Assembly (NCBI GenBank): GCA_947594675.1
Contig: CANQEF010000029.1
Span: forward strand, 1-10,470
Source: an uncultured Bacilli bacterium
Lineage (GTDB): Bacteria; Bacillota_I; Bacilli_A; RF39; UBA660
Direction of reading: 5' to 3'
DNA length: 10,470 nt
Below the pieces are notes generated by a model. The model searched no databases. It saw only the letters and a list, made by a program, of their open reading frames with translations, and was not told the origin of the DNA. This document shows positions 1-7,135 of the stretch, one piece after another; within the stretch, counting starts at the first letter, position 1; the number at the start of each line of letters is the position of its first letter. A program made the position numbers and the translations under genes.

Positions 1-66
1 TATGTGCTCTTTTGTGTTGCATTCTTCTCAATTCTATTTATCCGTCTTTACCAAGCAAGTTCCTAA
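1..66 (+). CDS. Possible 3' end of a membrane protein gene, cut by the window edge
   Basis: Frame 1 on the plus strand is open from the first base to a TAA at 64-66. It reads as a hydrophobic stretch (YVLFCVAFFSILFI) followed by RLYQASS and the stop. This is what the last transmembrane helix and short tail of a membrane protein would look like. The gene would converge on parC and could share the hairpin at 72-95. The support is weak: only 21 codons are visible, and the other two plus-strand frames are also open here. All three minus-strand frames contain stops. The protein family cannot be identified. Confidence 0.3.
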   Translation, partial: YVLFCVAFFSILFIRLYQASS

Positions 67-71
67 TACAT

Positions 72-95
72 AAAAAAAGAAGAATAACTCTTCTT
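72..95 (-). terminator. Intrinsic terminator of the parE-parC operon
   Basis: On the minus strand a perfect 7-bp stem, AAGAAGA/TCTTCTT (plus-strand arms 77-83 and 89-95), closes a 5-base loop and runs straight into a 7-T tract. The first arm overlaps the parC stop codon at 94-96. The stem has only two G-C pairs, so it is weak by itself, but its position and the T tract fit. On the plus strand the hairpin is followed only by ATTTT, so it may also slow a converging transcript. Confidence 0.6.
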
Positions 96-2649
96 ATTTT
101 AGAAAATCTTCAATTGTCATCAATTGATCATCTATTTCTTTTAAAGAAATTCTTTCCTTTTTAGGAACCTGTTTTTCCAAAACAACATCTTCCTTTGAAG
201 TATCCAATTTAACTTGTTCAGTTTTCTTATTAACCAAAGTAGCCTCAACAAAAGCTGTTACGAGTTTATGTTTAGAAATTTGTGTACCCGTAGAATACCT
301 ATCAGCAATACCAAGTTCTGTTAGCTTTATATAAGTAATATCAGCATTTTTAATACCAAGCTGCTTTTTAGAATCAACTACAAATGATTTAATAATTTCA
401 TAAGGATTAGATTTAACTTCTCTAATTACTAATAGTCCTCTTCTTGTTCTAGATGAAATTTCAAATTCCTGTAATCTTACTCTTTTTCCAGTACCTTTAT
501 TAGTAATTATAGATATAAACTCATCTTCATTATATGAGAAGTTATTAATACTAACTACATAATCATCCTTTAGCTTTTGTCCCTTTACTCCCGATGCTTT
601 AACTCCCACTAAAGGAATTTCTTCACAACTAAAGCTAAGTCCATAACCAGTATTAGTTACTAAAAATACATAAGGTTTTTCTTCGAGAATGACATCGACA
701 ACTTCATCATTTTCTTTTAATTTCATACATGATGTAGCTTTATTATATCTTTGTAACTTAAAGTCTTTTAATTTTGATCTTTTTATCATACTATTTTTAG
801 TTACCATTATAAGGTTTTTATCACTTTCAAAATCATAAGCTGGTATAGCACTAATAATACTTTCTTCTTTTGGTAACTCAATAATATTACTTACATGCTT
901 TGGCATATCCTTCCATTTTAAATCAGGAATTATATGTACAGGAATATGTAAATAATTACCACCCGATGTAAACACTAAAAGTGTATCTGTAGTTGTCATT
1001 TCATAAATACCTAGTATATAATCATTTTCTTTAATAACCATTTCTTCATCTTTTGTAGCAGAATAACTTCTAAATGATGTTCTCTTAATATAACCATCTT
1101 TTGTAAGCATAACAACAACATCTTCTTTAGGAATTAATTCTTCTGCCTGAATTTTAATCTCAGTAATTTCATCTTTTATCTCTGTAAGACGTGGAGTTGG
1201 ATACTCCTTTTTAACATCTCGCAAATCTTTTTTCATAACACTTTTTAAAACATCTTCACTGCCTAAAATAGCACTAAGTCCATTAATAATTTTTTCCAAA
1301 GCAGCTAATTCATTTTCTAAAGCAACAACATCAGTATTAGTTAAACGATAAAGTTGCAAAGTAACAATAGCCTCTGCTTGTTCTTCAGTAAAAGCAAAAG
1401 CCTTTACCAAATTGTCTTTAGCATCAGCTTTATTTTTTGAATTTCTAATTACCTTTATTACTTCATCTAAAATAGAAATACATTTAATTAAGCCTTCAAC
1501 TATATGAAATCTAGCTTTAGCATGCTTTAAATCAAATTCTGTTCTTCTTTTAACTACTTCTTTTTGATGAGCAATAAAAGCATCAAGAGCAGCTTTTAAA
1601 CCTAAAAGCTTTGGTCTTCTATTAACAATCGATACAACATTAAAATTATAACTAATTTGCATATCGGTATTTTTAAGCAAGTAATTTATAATTAAATCTG
1701 TATTAGCCGTTTTTTTAACATCTATAACAATACGAATATCAGCAGCCGACTCATCACGTACTTCTAAAATACCATCAATTTTCTTATCAATACGAATATC
1801 ATCAATTTTTTTTACCATTAAAGCCTTATTAACTTCAAAAGGTATTTCTGTAATAATTATTGCTTTTTGATTTTTCTCCTCTTCAATACTATATTTACTT
1901 CTAACAACGATTCTACCTCGTCCCGTTTCATAAGCCTCTTTAATTCCACTTATTCCTTCTACAATACCACCCGTTGGAAAATCAGGGCCTTTAACAAAAT
2001 TCATTAAAGAATCAAGTTCACAATTAGGATTATCTATTCGATAAATAGTTGCATCAATTACTTCATTTAAATTATGAGGAGGAATATTTGTAGCATATCC
2101 TGCTGAAATTCCCTGTGCACCATAAACTAAAAGAGCTGGAAATCTTGCTGGCAAAACCGTAGGTTCAATAGTTGAATCATCAAAATTAGGAGCAAATTCC
2201 ACTGTATCTTTATCTATATCTCTAAGCATTTCATTAGATATCTTAGAAAGACGAGCCTCCGTATAACGATAAGCAGCCGGACTATCACCATCAATCGAAC
2301 CATTATTACCATGCATATCTATATATGGTAAACGCGTTTTCCAAGGTTGACTCATACGAACCATAGCATCATATATTGAAGTATCGCCATGAGGATGATA
2401 ATTACCAATAACATCACCAACCGTTTTAGCACTTTTACGATATGGCTTATCAAAAGTATTCTTTTCTTTATGCATCGAATAAAGAATTCTTCTTTGCACC
2501 GGTTTTAAACCATCTCTAGCATCAGGAATAGCTCTATCCTGAATAATATACTTTGAATAACTACCAAAACGTTCTCCCATTATATCTTCAAGAGTATAAT
2601 CAAATATTTTCTCAATTATCTCTTCAGTTTCTGTTTTTTTTCTTGGCAT
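94..2649 (-). CDS. parC: DNA topoisomerase IV subunit A (ParC)
   Basis: ParC is the DNA-cutting subunit of topoisomerase IV (ParC2ParE2), which unlinks daughter chromosomes and relaxes supercoils. With the ATG at 2649 the protein has 851 residues. The winged-helix and tower part fills roughly residues 10-500. The quinolone-region motif HPHGDTSIYD is at 86-95, and the active-site tyrosine is Tyr129 in AAYRYTEAR. The C-terminal beta-pinwheel follows, and near residue 732 it has SSRTRRGLL where GyrA would have its QRRGGKG box. That difference and the parE neighbour favour ParC over GyrA. An in-frame GTG nine bases upstream lies inside the AGGTGA ribosome binding site (2655-2660), so the ATG five bases downstream is the better start. 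Two oddities: Tyr127 sits where Met is usual, and a charged tail of about 45 residues follows the pinwheel. The family is usually about 800-825 residues. Confidence 0.95.
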   Translation of the reverse strand: MPRKKTETEEIIEKIFDYTLEDIMGERFGSYSKYIIQDRAIPDARDGLKPVQRRILYSMHKEKNTFDKPYRKSAKTVGDVIGNYHPHGDTSIYDAMVRMSQPWKTRLPYIDMHGNNGSIDGDSPAAYRYTEARLSKISNEMLRDIDKDTVEFAPNFDDSTIEPTVLPARFPALLVYGAQGISAGYATNIPPHNLNEVIDATIYRIDNPNCELDSLMNFVKGPDFPTGGIVEGISGIKEAYETGRGRIVVRSKYSIEEEKNQKAIIITEIPFEVNKALMVKKIDDIRIDKKIDGILEVRDESAADIRIVIDVKKTANTDLIINYLLKNTDMQISYNFNVVSIVNRRPKLLGLKAALDAFIAHQKEVVKRRTEFDLKHAKARFHIVEGLIKCISILDEVIKVIRNSKNKADAKDNLVKAFAFTEEQAEAIVTLQLYRLTNTDVVALENELAALEKIINGLSAILGSEDVLKSVMKKDLRDVKKEYPTPRLTEIKDEITEIKIQAEELIPKEDVVVMLTKDGYIKRTSFRSYSATKDEEMVIKENDYILGIYEMTTTDTLLVFTSGGNYLHIPVHIIPDLKWKDMPKHVSNIIELPKEESIISAIPAYDFESDKNLIMVTKNSMIKRSKLKDFKLQRYNKATSCMKLKENDEVVDVILEEKPYVFLVTNTGYGLSFSCEEIPLVGVKASGVKGQKLKDDYVVSINNFSYNEDEFISIITNKGTGKRVRLQEFEISSRTRRGLLVIREVKSNPYEIIKSFVVDSKKQLGIKNADITYIKLTELGIADRYSTGTQISKHKLVTAFVEATLVNKKTEQVKLDTSKEDVVLEKQVPKKERISLKEIDDQLMTIEDFLK

Positions 2650-2654
2650 AAAAA

Positions 2655-2660
2655 TCACCT
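2655..2660 (-). promoter_or_regulatory. parC ribosome binding site that decides the start
   Basis: The minus strand reads AGGTGA, then TTTTT, then ATG (2649). The GTG nine bases upstream of that ATG is in frame, but it is part of this Shine-Dalgarno sequence and has none of its own. The site lies wholly within the 15-base parE-parC gap. Confidence 0.75.
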
Positions 2661-2664
2661 ATTT

Positions 2665-4566
2665 CTAAATTTCATAATTATCTTCTAAAGTAAATTCAAC
2701 ATTTTCATCAATCCACTCTTTACGTGGAGGTACATCGTCTCCCATAAGAATAGAAACTCTTTTTTCCGCAAGTTGTGCATCTTCAATATTTACTCTTATT
2801 AAAGTCCTACTTCCCGGTTTCATAGTTGTCTCACAAAGCTGATCAGCATTCATTTCACCAAGTCCTTTGTACCTTTGTATTTCACACTTTTTACCCTTTG
2901 CTTTTTCTTGCATTTCCTCAATAGTATAAGCATAATCTATTTCTTTACCACTCTGAATTTTAAAAAGTGGTGGCAAAGCTACAAAAAGACGTCCATCTTC
3001 AATTAAAGGTTTCATATAACGATAAAAGAATGTAAGTAATAGACATTGAATATGACCACCATCTTCATCAGCATCACTCATAATAATGACTTTATTATAT
3101 TCACAATCTTTTATATCAAAATTAGCACCATATCCTGCACCTATTGTATAAATCATGGTATTAATTTCTTCATTTTTTAAAATATCTTCCTCTTTAGTTT
3201 TTTCCGTATTTAAAACTTTACCACGTAAAGGAAGAATTGCTTGATAACGTCTATCACGTCCTTGCTTGGCAGAACCACCTGCTGAATCACCCTCCACTAA
3301 AAACAATTCTTTTTTATCTCTATCTTTGCTTTGTGCTGGAGCTAATTTTCCAGATAAAGAACGTTCTTTAGCATTCTTCTTAGTACCTTTTCTTGCCTCT
3401 TCCCTAGCTTTACGAGCCGCTTCTCTAGCTATTTTACTACGTAAACTTTTATTAATTATTTCTGTTGCTATAGATTTATTCTCTTCTAAATATACTCTCA
3501 TTTGCTCCGTAACAATAGTTTCAACAACATTTTTTGCTATAGGAGTACCTAATTTTCCTTTTGTTTGGCCTTCAAATTGTAAGATATTTTCAGGTATTTT
3601 TAAACTAATAACAGCCGTTAATCCTTCTCTAACATCACTACCCTCTAAAGCCTTATCTTTTTCTTTCACAAAGCCATTACTTTTAGCATAGTCATTAAAT
3701 ACTCTTGTTAAAGCCGTTTTAAAGCCAACTTCATGAGTTCCTCCATCAATTGTTTTAACATTATTTACAAAACTTACAATTTCTTCATTATAAGTATCTG
3801 TATACTGCAAGGCAACTTCAACTTCTATTTTATCTTTCACTCCTGTAATTGCTAAAACTTTATGAAGTGTCTCCTTCCCCTTATTTAATTCTTCAACAAA
3901 CTCTTCAATGCCCCTTTCATAATGAAATTTAGCATCTCTTTCGTCCTCTTCATCAATAACTTCAATTGTAATTCCTTTAAGCAAAAAAGCTGACTCTTGC
4001 ATCCTCTCACATATTGTTGTGTAAGAAAAATTTGTAGTCGAAAAAATTGTATCATCCGGTAAAAAACGTACCATTGTACCCGTCTTATTAGTAGTACCAA
4101 TTTGTTTTAAAGGAACACTTACCTCACCACCATTTTCAAAACGAATATAGTACTCACCCTTATCATGTTTAATTGTAACTTCTAGCCACTTAGACAATGC
4201 ATTAACAACACTAGAACCAACTCCATGCAAACCACCCGAAACCTTATACCCATCTTGCTCAAATTTTCCACCAGCATGTAAAACCGTAAAAATAACTTCA
4301 GGAGTTGACCTACCTGATGCATGCATACCAGTAGGTAAACCACGACCATGATCTTCTACACTAATTGATTTATCTTTATGAAGAATAATTTTAATATAAT
4401 CTCCAAAACCATTAATAGCTTCATCAATAGAATTATCAACTATTTCCCAAACAAGATGATGAAGACCCCTTTTATCAGTTGAACCAATATACATACCAGG
4501 TCTTTTTCTTACAGCCTCTAAACCTTCTAATATCTTTATTGATGACTCATCATATTTTAAAGCCAT
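2665..4566 (-). CDS. parE: DNA topoisomerase IV subunit B (ParE)
   Basis: ParE is the ATPase subunit of topoisomerase IV; it drives strand passage through DNA cut by ParC. From the ATG at 4566 it has 633 residues, normal for the Gram-positive family. The GHKL ATPase is at the N-terminus: catalytic Glu41 and Asn45 in EIVDNSIDEA, DHGRG at 72-76, and the ATP lid GGLHGVGSSV at 111-120. The transducer domain follows. The TOPRIM domain has EGDSAGG with metal-binding Glu425, PLRGKVLN, and DADEDGGHIQ at 498-507, then RYKGLGEMN. The HIQ after the acidic motif is ParE-like rather than GyrB-like. A GTG nine bases upstream is in frame but overlaps the AGGAG site (4575-4579), so the ATG (8-base spacing) is preferred. 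parE is the first gene of the operon, with its own promoter at 4597-4625. Confidence 0.95.
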   Translation of the reverse strand: MALKYDESSIKILEGLEAVRKRPGMYIGSTDKRGLHHLVWEIVDNSIDEAINGFGDYIKIILHKDKSISVEDHGRGLPTGMHASGRSTPEVIFTVLHAGGKFEQDGYKVSGGLHGVGSSVVNALSKWLEVTIKHDKGEYYIRFENGGEVSVPLKQIGTTNKTGTMVRFLPDDTIFSTTNFSYTTICERMQESAFLLKGITIEVIDEEDERDAKFHYERGIEEFVEELNKGKETLHKVLAITGVKDKIEVEVALQYTDTYNEEIVSFVNNVKTIDGGTHEVGFKTALTRVFNDYAKSNGFVKEKDKALEGSDVREGLTAVISLKIPENILQFEGQTKGKLGTPIAKNVVETIVTEQMRVYLEENKSIATEIINKSLRSKIAREAARKAREEARKGTKKNAKERSLSGKLAPAQSKDRDKKELFLVEGDSAGGSAKQGRDRRYQAILPLRGKVLNTEKTKEEDILKNEEINTMIYTIGAGYGANFDIKDCEYNKVIIMSDADEDGGHIQCLLLTFFYRYMKPLIEDGRLFVALPPLFKIQSGKEIDYAYTIEEMQEKAKGKKCEIQRYKGLGEMNADQLCETTMKPGSRTLIRVNIEDAQLAEKRVSILMGDDVPPRKEWIDENVEFTLEDNYEI

Positions 4567-4596
4567 TAATATCACTCCTAATCTTCACTATCTATT

Positions 4597-4625
4597 ATTA
4601 TAAGGGAATTGATTCTATTTTTCAA
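4597..4625 (-). promoter_or_regulatory. Promoter of the parE-parC operon
   Basis: On the minus strand TTGAAA (4620-4625) and a perfect TATAAT (4597-4602) are separated by 17 bases, matching a sigma-A-type promoter. The expected transcription start is near 4590, giving a leader of about 24 bases that contains the AGGAG site of parE. It is the best -35/-10 pair in the window. Confidence 0.8.
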
Positions 4626-4648
4626 CTTTGTTTGACTTAATTTGACAA
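4621..4648 (-). repeat. Three 10-bp-phased GTCAAA-like repeats upstream of the parE promoter
   Basis: Reading the minus strand toward parE, GTCAAATTAA, GTCAAACAAA and GTTGAAAAAT follow one another with an exact 10-bp period, the last overlapping the -35 box. One turn of helix per repeat suggests either a protein bound along one DNA face or intrinsic curvature from phased A tracts. The repeats are seen directly; the function is inference. Confidence 0.45.
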
Positions 4649-4704
4649 CCATAAATTTTTACCCAACAATATGACAATATCATACTTATGTTCGCTTGTC
4701 AAAT
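4640..4704. repeat. 9-bp inverted repeat upstream of parE
   Basis: ATTTGACAA (4640-4648) and TTGTCAAAT (4696-4704) are perfect inverted copies 47 bp apart. They lie between the parE promoter and the upstream terminator. A related ATGACAA is at 4671-4677. These could be paired operator sites, or chance in AT-rich DNA. Confidence 0.35.
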
Positions 4705-4716
4705 GTTTTTTCAAAA

Positions 4717-4736
4717 GAAAAAAGCCCAAAGGCTTT
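4717..4736 (-). terminator. Intrinsic terminator after the small Met-rich gene
   Basis: On the minus strand AAAGCC, loop TTTG, GGCTTT is followed by more T's (six T's ending at 4718). This is a compact hairpin with three G-C pairs and a U tract. It starts within the stop codon of the small gene and separates the mtaB-recD2 unit from parE. Confidence 0.8.
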
Positions 4737-4896
4737 AATTTTCCATTTCTTCTAATTTATTATATGTCTTTTTAGCAGCACTTTTCATCATATTACGCAT
4801 ATTATTCATCATTTGAGGATTTTTTTGCATATACATATAACCCATAACGCCTAATCCTCCAACTAACATAGCCATCATAGTACTTTTTTTCATCAT
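4735..4896 (-). CDS. Small methionine-rich single-pass membrane protein
   Basis: This is a 53-codon reading frame. A Lys-containing start (MMKKST) leads into a hydrophobic segment at about residues 7-23 (MMAMLVGGLGVMGYMYM), then a polar basic tail with NMRNMMKSAAKK and an acidic end. Fourteen of 53 residues are Met. An AGGTGA site stands two bases before the first ATG (4896) and five before the second (4893); parC also has five, so the second ATG may be the true start (52 residues). It has its own likely promoter (4934-4942) and ends inside a good terminator, so it is probably real. From memory it resembles the short DUF3918/YrzQ-type proteins of bacilli, which I recall lying near recD2 (yrrC) in Bacillus subtilis; I could not check this. 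Function unknown. Confidence 0.75.
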   Translation of the reverse strand: MMKKSTMMAMLVGGLGVMGYMYMQKNPQMMNNMRNMMKSAAKKTYNKLEEMEN

Positions 4897-4933
4897 TATC
4901 ACCTCTAATATTAGTCTTACCCAATTAGTTTTT

Positions 4934-4942
4934 TTTATACCA
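4934..4942 (-). promoter_or_regulatory. Extended -10 promoter for the small Met-rich gene
   Basis: The minus strand reads TGGTATAAA, an extended -10 (TGn plus TATAAA) just after the recD2 stop. No good -35 box is visible, which extended -10 promoters can tolerate. The predicted start near 4927 leaves a leader of about 30 bases with an AGGTGA site. Read-through from recD2 is also possible, since no good terminator separates the two genes. Confidence 0.45.
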
Positions 4943-4951
4943 TCAAGAAAA

Positions 4952-7135
4952 TTAATTTTTTAAAAAATCTTTTATTGTAGTTCTTCTAATATCAGTATTA
5001 GTATTTTGAATAGCTATATCCAAAGCATTTAAATCCCCAATTAAATATAACTTCTTCTTAGCTCTCGTAACTGCAGTATAAACAAGCTTACGATACAACA
5101 TTTTACTATAAGATCTAACTAAAGGTAAAATAACGACATCAAATTCACTACCTTGAGCTTTATGTATCGATATAGCATAAGCAAGACGAAAATTAGAAAA
5201 ATTAGACGGCGTATATTTAACATAATTCCCATCAAAATTAATATTAATCTCTTTTTTAGAAGTTGTAATAATATTTTCAATTAGACCAATATCACCATTA
5301 TAAACATTATCATCCGGCATATTCGTAAGTTGAATAACCTTATCCTCTTCTCTAAAAGTTACCTCTCCTATTGTCAATTCTTTTTTAGTCTCTTGCTTTT
5401 TATTATAAATCAATTGAAGATCCTTATTAATAGCATCTATTCCATTTAAACCTTTATACATAGGTGCTAATATTTGAAAATTTTTATACGACATATCCCT
5501 ATAAGTAGAGGCAACCTCTTTTATATTTTGTAATACCAAAGAAGGAGCACAACTAATAAAAGTCAAATCTTCTTCTTTATTAAATATATTTCTATCTACC
5601 TGTCCATTTCTTATTTGATAAGCTAAAGTAATTATATTAGAATCTTTTCCTTGTCGATAGAGTTTTTTCAATTCTACTACTTCTAAAGCCTCACTACCAA
5701 TCAAATCATGCAATACTTGACCTGGACCAACAGAAGGTAATTGATGATCATCTCCTACTAAAATTATTTTACAACCAACTGACAATCCTTTTAGTAAATT
5801 AGCCATCAATAAAGTATCTATCATACTAGCCTCATCAATAATAACAATTTCAGCAGAGCTTTTATTATACTCATTTACTTGAAATTTATTCGTCTCTTTT
5901 TGCCATTTTAAAAAACGATGAATTGTTGATGCCTTCAAGTTAGTTGTCTCACTCATTCTTTTAGCCGCTCTACCTGTTGGAGCAAGAAGAGCAACTTTTG
6001 CTAATAAATCATTATAAGAATATTTATTCATGATTCTAATTAATTCTACTATAGCCTTCATAATAGTAGTCTTTCCCGTACCAGGTCCTCCCGTAATAAT
6101 TAAAAAATGTTTTAAATAACTTTTTCTAATTGCCTCTAATTGATCTTCGTTATATTTAATATTGTAAAATGATTCTATTTCCTTTATTTTATCTTCTAAT
6201 TTATAAGCCTTTAAATCTTCTTGATGCGATAGTAATTTAAATCTTCTAACAATCAATTTTTCTGATTCAAACATTTCTCTTAAATAATACTTTTCATCAT
6301 TCTTAATAATATCAACATCTTTTATTAAAGAATTTATAGCCTCATAAAAAGTATCTTCTGCAATATTTACCCCCAAAACTCGTGGCAGCAACATAATAAG
6401 TTCTTCTTCATAATAATAGCTATGTCCATAAGTATTACTTATTTCATTCATAATATATAAAATAGCCGCCTTAATTCTAATTAAAGAGTCCTTTTCTACC
6501 CCTATCCTAATAGCAACACTATCAATCTTTTTAAATGTTAAATCATTTAAATCTTTTATTAATCTATAAATATCTTCTTCAATAATCTTTCTTGTATTTT
6601 CTTTATAATAATTATAAATAAGCATAGCATCTTTCGTTGTAAAACCTGAATCATTCAAAAACAATATAGTCTCATAACTAGCCTCATGCTCTTTTAACTT
6701 AGTATGTAACTCATCAATATTTTTCTTTGAAATACCAGGAATTAAGATAAGATTTTCAGGATTCTCTAAAATTATTTTTAAAGTATCCTTTCCAAGCACA
6801 TTGACAATCGTTTGAGCCTTTTTTTCACCTATTCCCTTAAAAAGTCCACTTGTTAGAAATTCAATAATACCATCTTTTTCCTCTGGTTTACATCTTTCAT
6901 AATTATCAACTTGAAACTGCTCTCCATACTTTTCATGATAAACTTTTTTCCCATAAAATATATAAGTATCATCTTCATTTAATTCATGAAAATAACCAGT
7001 AAAAGTAATAGTCTTACCTAAAAACTTACCTAAGTCTTCACTATTAGTGTCTTTTACTCTAAAAATACCAATATGATAACCATTTTCATTAGTAAAAATA
7101 CTTTTTCGATAATTCCCTTTAATATATTCAATCAT
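4952..7135 (-). CDS. recD2: RecD2-type superfamily 1B DNA helicase (YrrC-like)
   Basis: RecD2 is a 5'-3' DNA helicase found without RecBC. In Bacillus it is tied to replication-fork progression and mismatch repair. From the ATG at 7135 it has 727 residues. The N-terminal OB-like part is followed by helix-hairpin-helix segments (GIGEKKAQTI at 101-110 and PGISKKNIDEL at 133-143), typical of RecD2 and absent from RecBCD RecD. Helicase motifs follow in order: Walker A GGPGTGKTT with Lys355, Walker B IIDEAS with Asp434-Glu435, motif III GDDHQLPSVGPG, motif V SIHKAQGSEFD, and motif VI YTAVTRAKKK with Arg691. A longer frame from a TTG at 7153 is possible but lies within mtaB. The ATG overlaps the mtaB TGA by 4 bp and has GGAGA six bases upstream, so translational coupling is likely. 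Confidence 0.93.
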   Translation of the reverse strand: MIEYIKGNYRKSIFTNENGYHIGIFRVKDTNSEDLGKFLGKTITFTGYFHELNEDDTYIFYGKKVYHEKYGEQFQVDNYERCKPEEKDGIIEFLTSGLFKGIGEKKAQTIVNVLGKDTLKIILENPENLILIPGISKKNIDELHTKLKEHEASYETILFLNDSGFTTKDAMLIYNYYKENTRKIIEEDIYRLIKDLNDLTFKKIDSVAIRIGVEKDSLIRIKAAILYIMNEISNTYGHSYYYEEELIMLLPRVLGVNIAEDTFYEAINSLIKDVDIIKNDEKYYLREMFESEKLIVRRFKLLSHQEDLKAYKLEDKIKEIESFYNIKYNEDQLEAIRKSYLKHFLIITGGPGTGKTTIMKAIVELIRIMNKYSYNDLLAKVALLAPTGRAAKRMSETTNLKASTIHRFLKWQKETNKFQVNEYNKSSAEIVIIDEASMIDTLLMANLLKGLSVGCKIILVGDDHQLPSVGPGQVLHDLIGSEALEVVELKKLYRQGKDSNIITLAYQIRNGQVDRNIFNKEEDLTFISCAPSLVLQNIKEVASTYRDMSYKNFQILAPMYKGLNGIDAINKDLQLIYNKKQETKKELTIGEVTFREEDKVIQLTNMPDDNVYNGDIGLIENIITTSKKEININFDGNYVKYTPSNFSNFRLAYAISIHKAQGSEFDVVILPLVRSYSKMLYRKLVYTAVTRAKKKLYLIGDLNALDIAIQNTNTDIRRTTIKDFLKN

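Noticed and set aside
1..27. Minus-strand ATG running off the left edge, preceded by GAGAAG
   Set aside because: The purine run is only one base from the ATG, too close for a ribosome binding site, and only eight codons are visible.
2..73. Plus-strand ATG frame of 23 codons ending at 73
   Set aside because: No ribosome binding site can be seen before it, the peptide has no recognisable character, and frame 1 gives a more protein-like reading.
3266..3691. 141-codon plus-strand open frame antisense to parE
   Set aside because: It lies fully inside the highly conserved ParE TOPRIM region, has no ribosome binding site and reads as low-complexity Leu/Ser/Ala sequence, a shadow of parE.
3885..4100. 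71-codon minus-strand frame inside parE
   Set aside because: Out-of-frame shadow of the ParE ATPase/transducer coding region with no own ribosome binding site or recognisable content.
4642..4670. TTGACA on the plus strand as a promoter
   Set aside because: There is no acceptable -10 at 16-18 bases (AACAAT at 17) and no plus-strand gene downstream; the bases belong to the repeat cluster upstream of parE.
4952..4972. AT palindrome at the end of recD2 as a terminator
   Set aside because: The potential stem has no G-C pair and no clean T tract after it; the better terminator is after the small gene.
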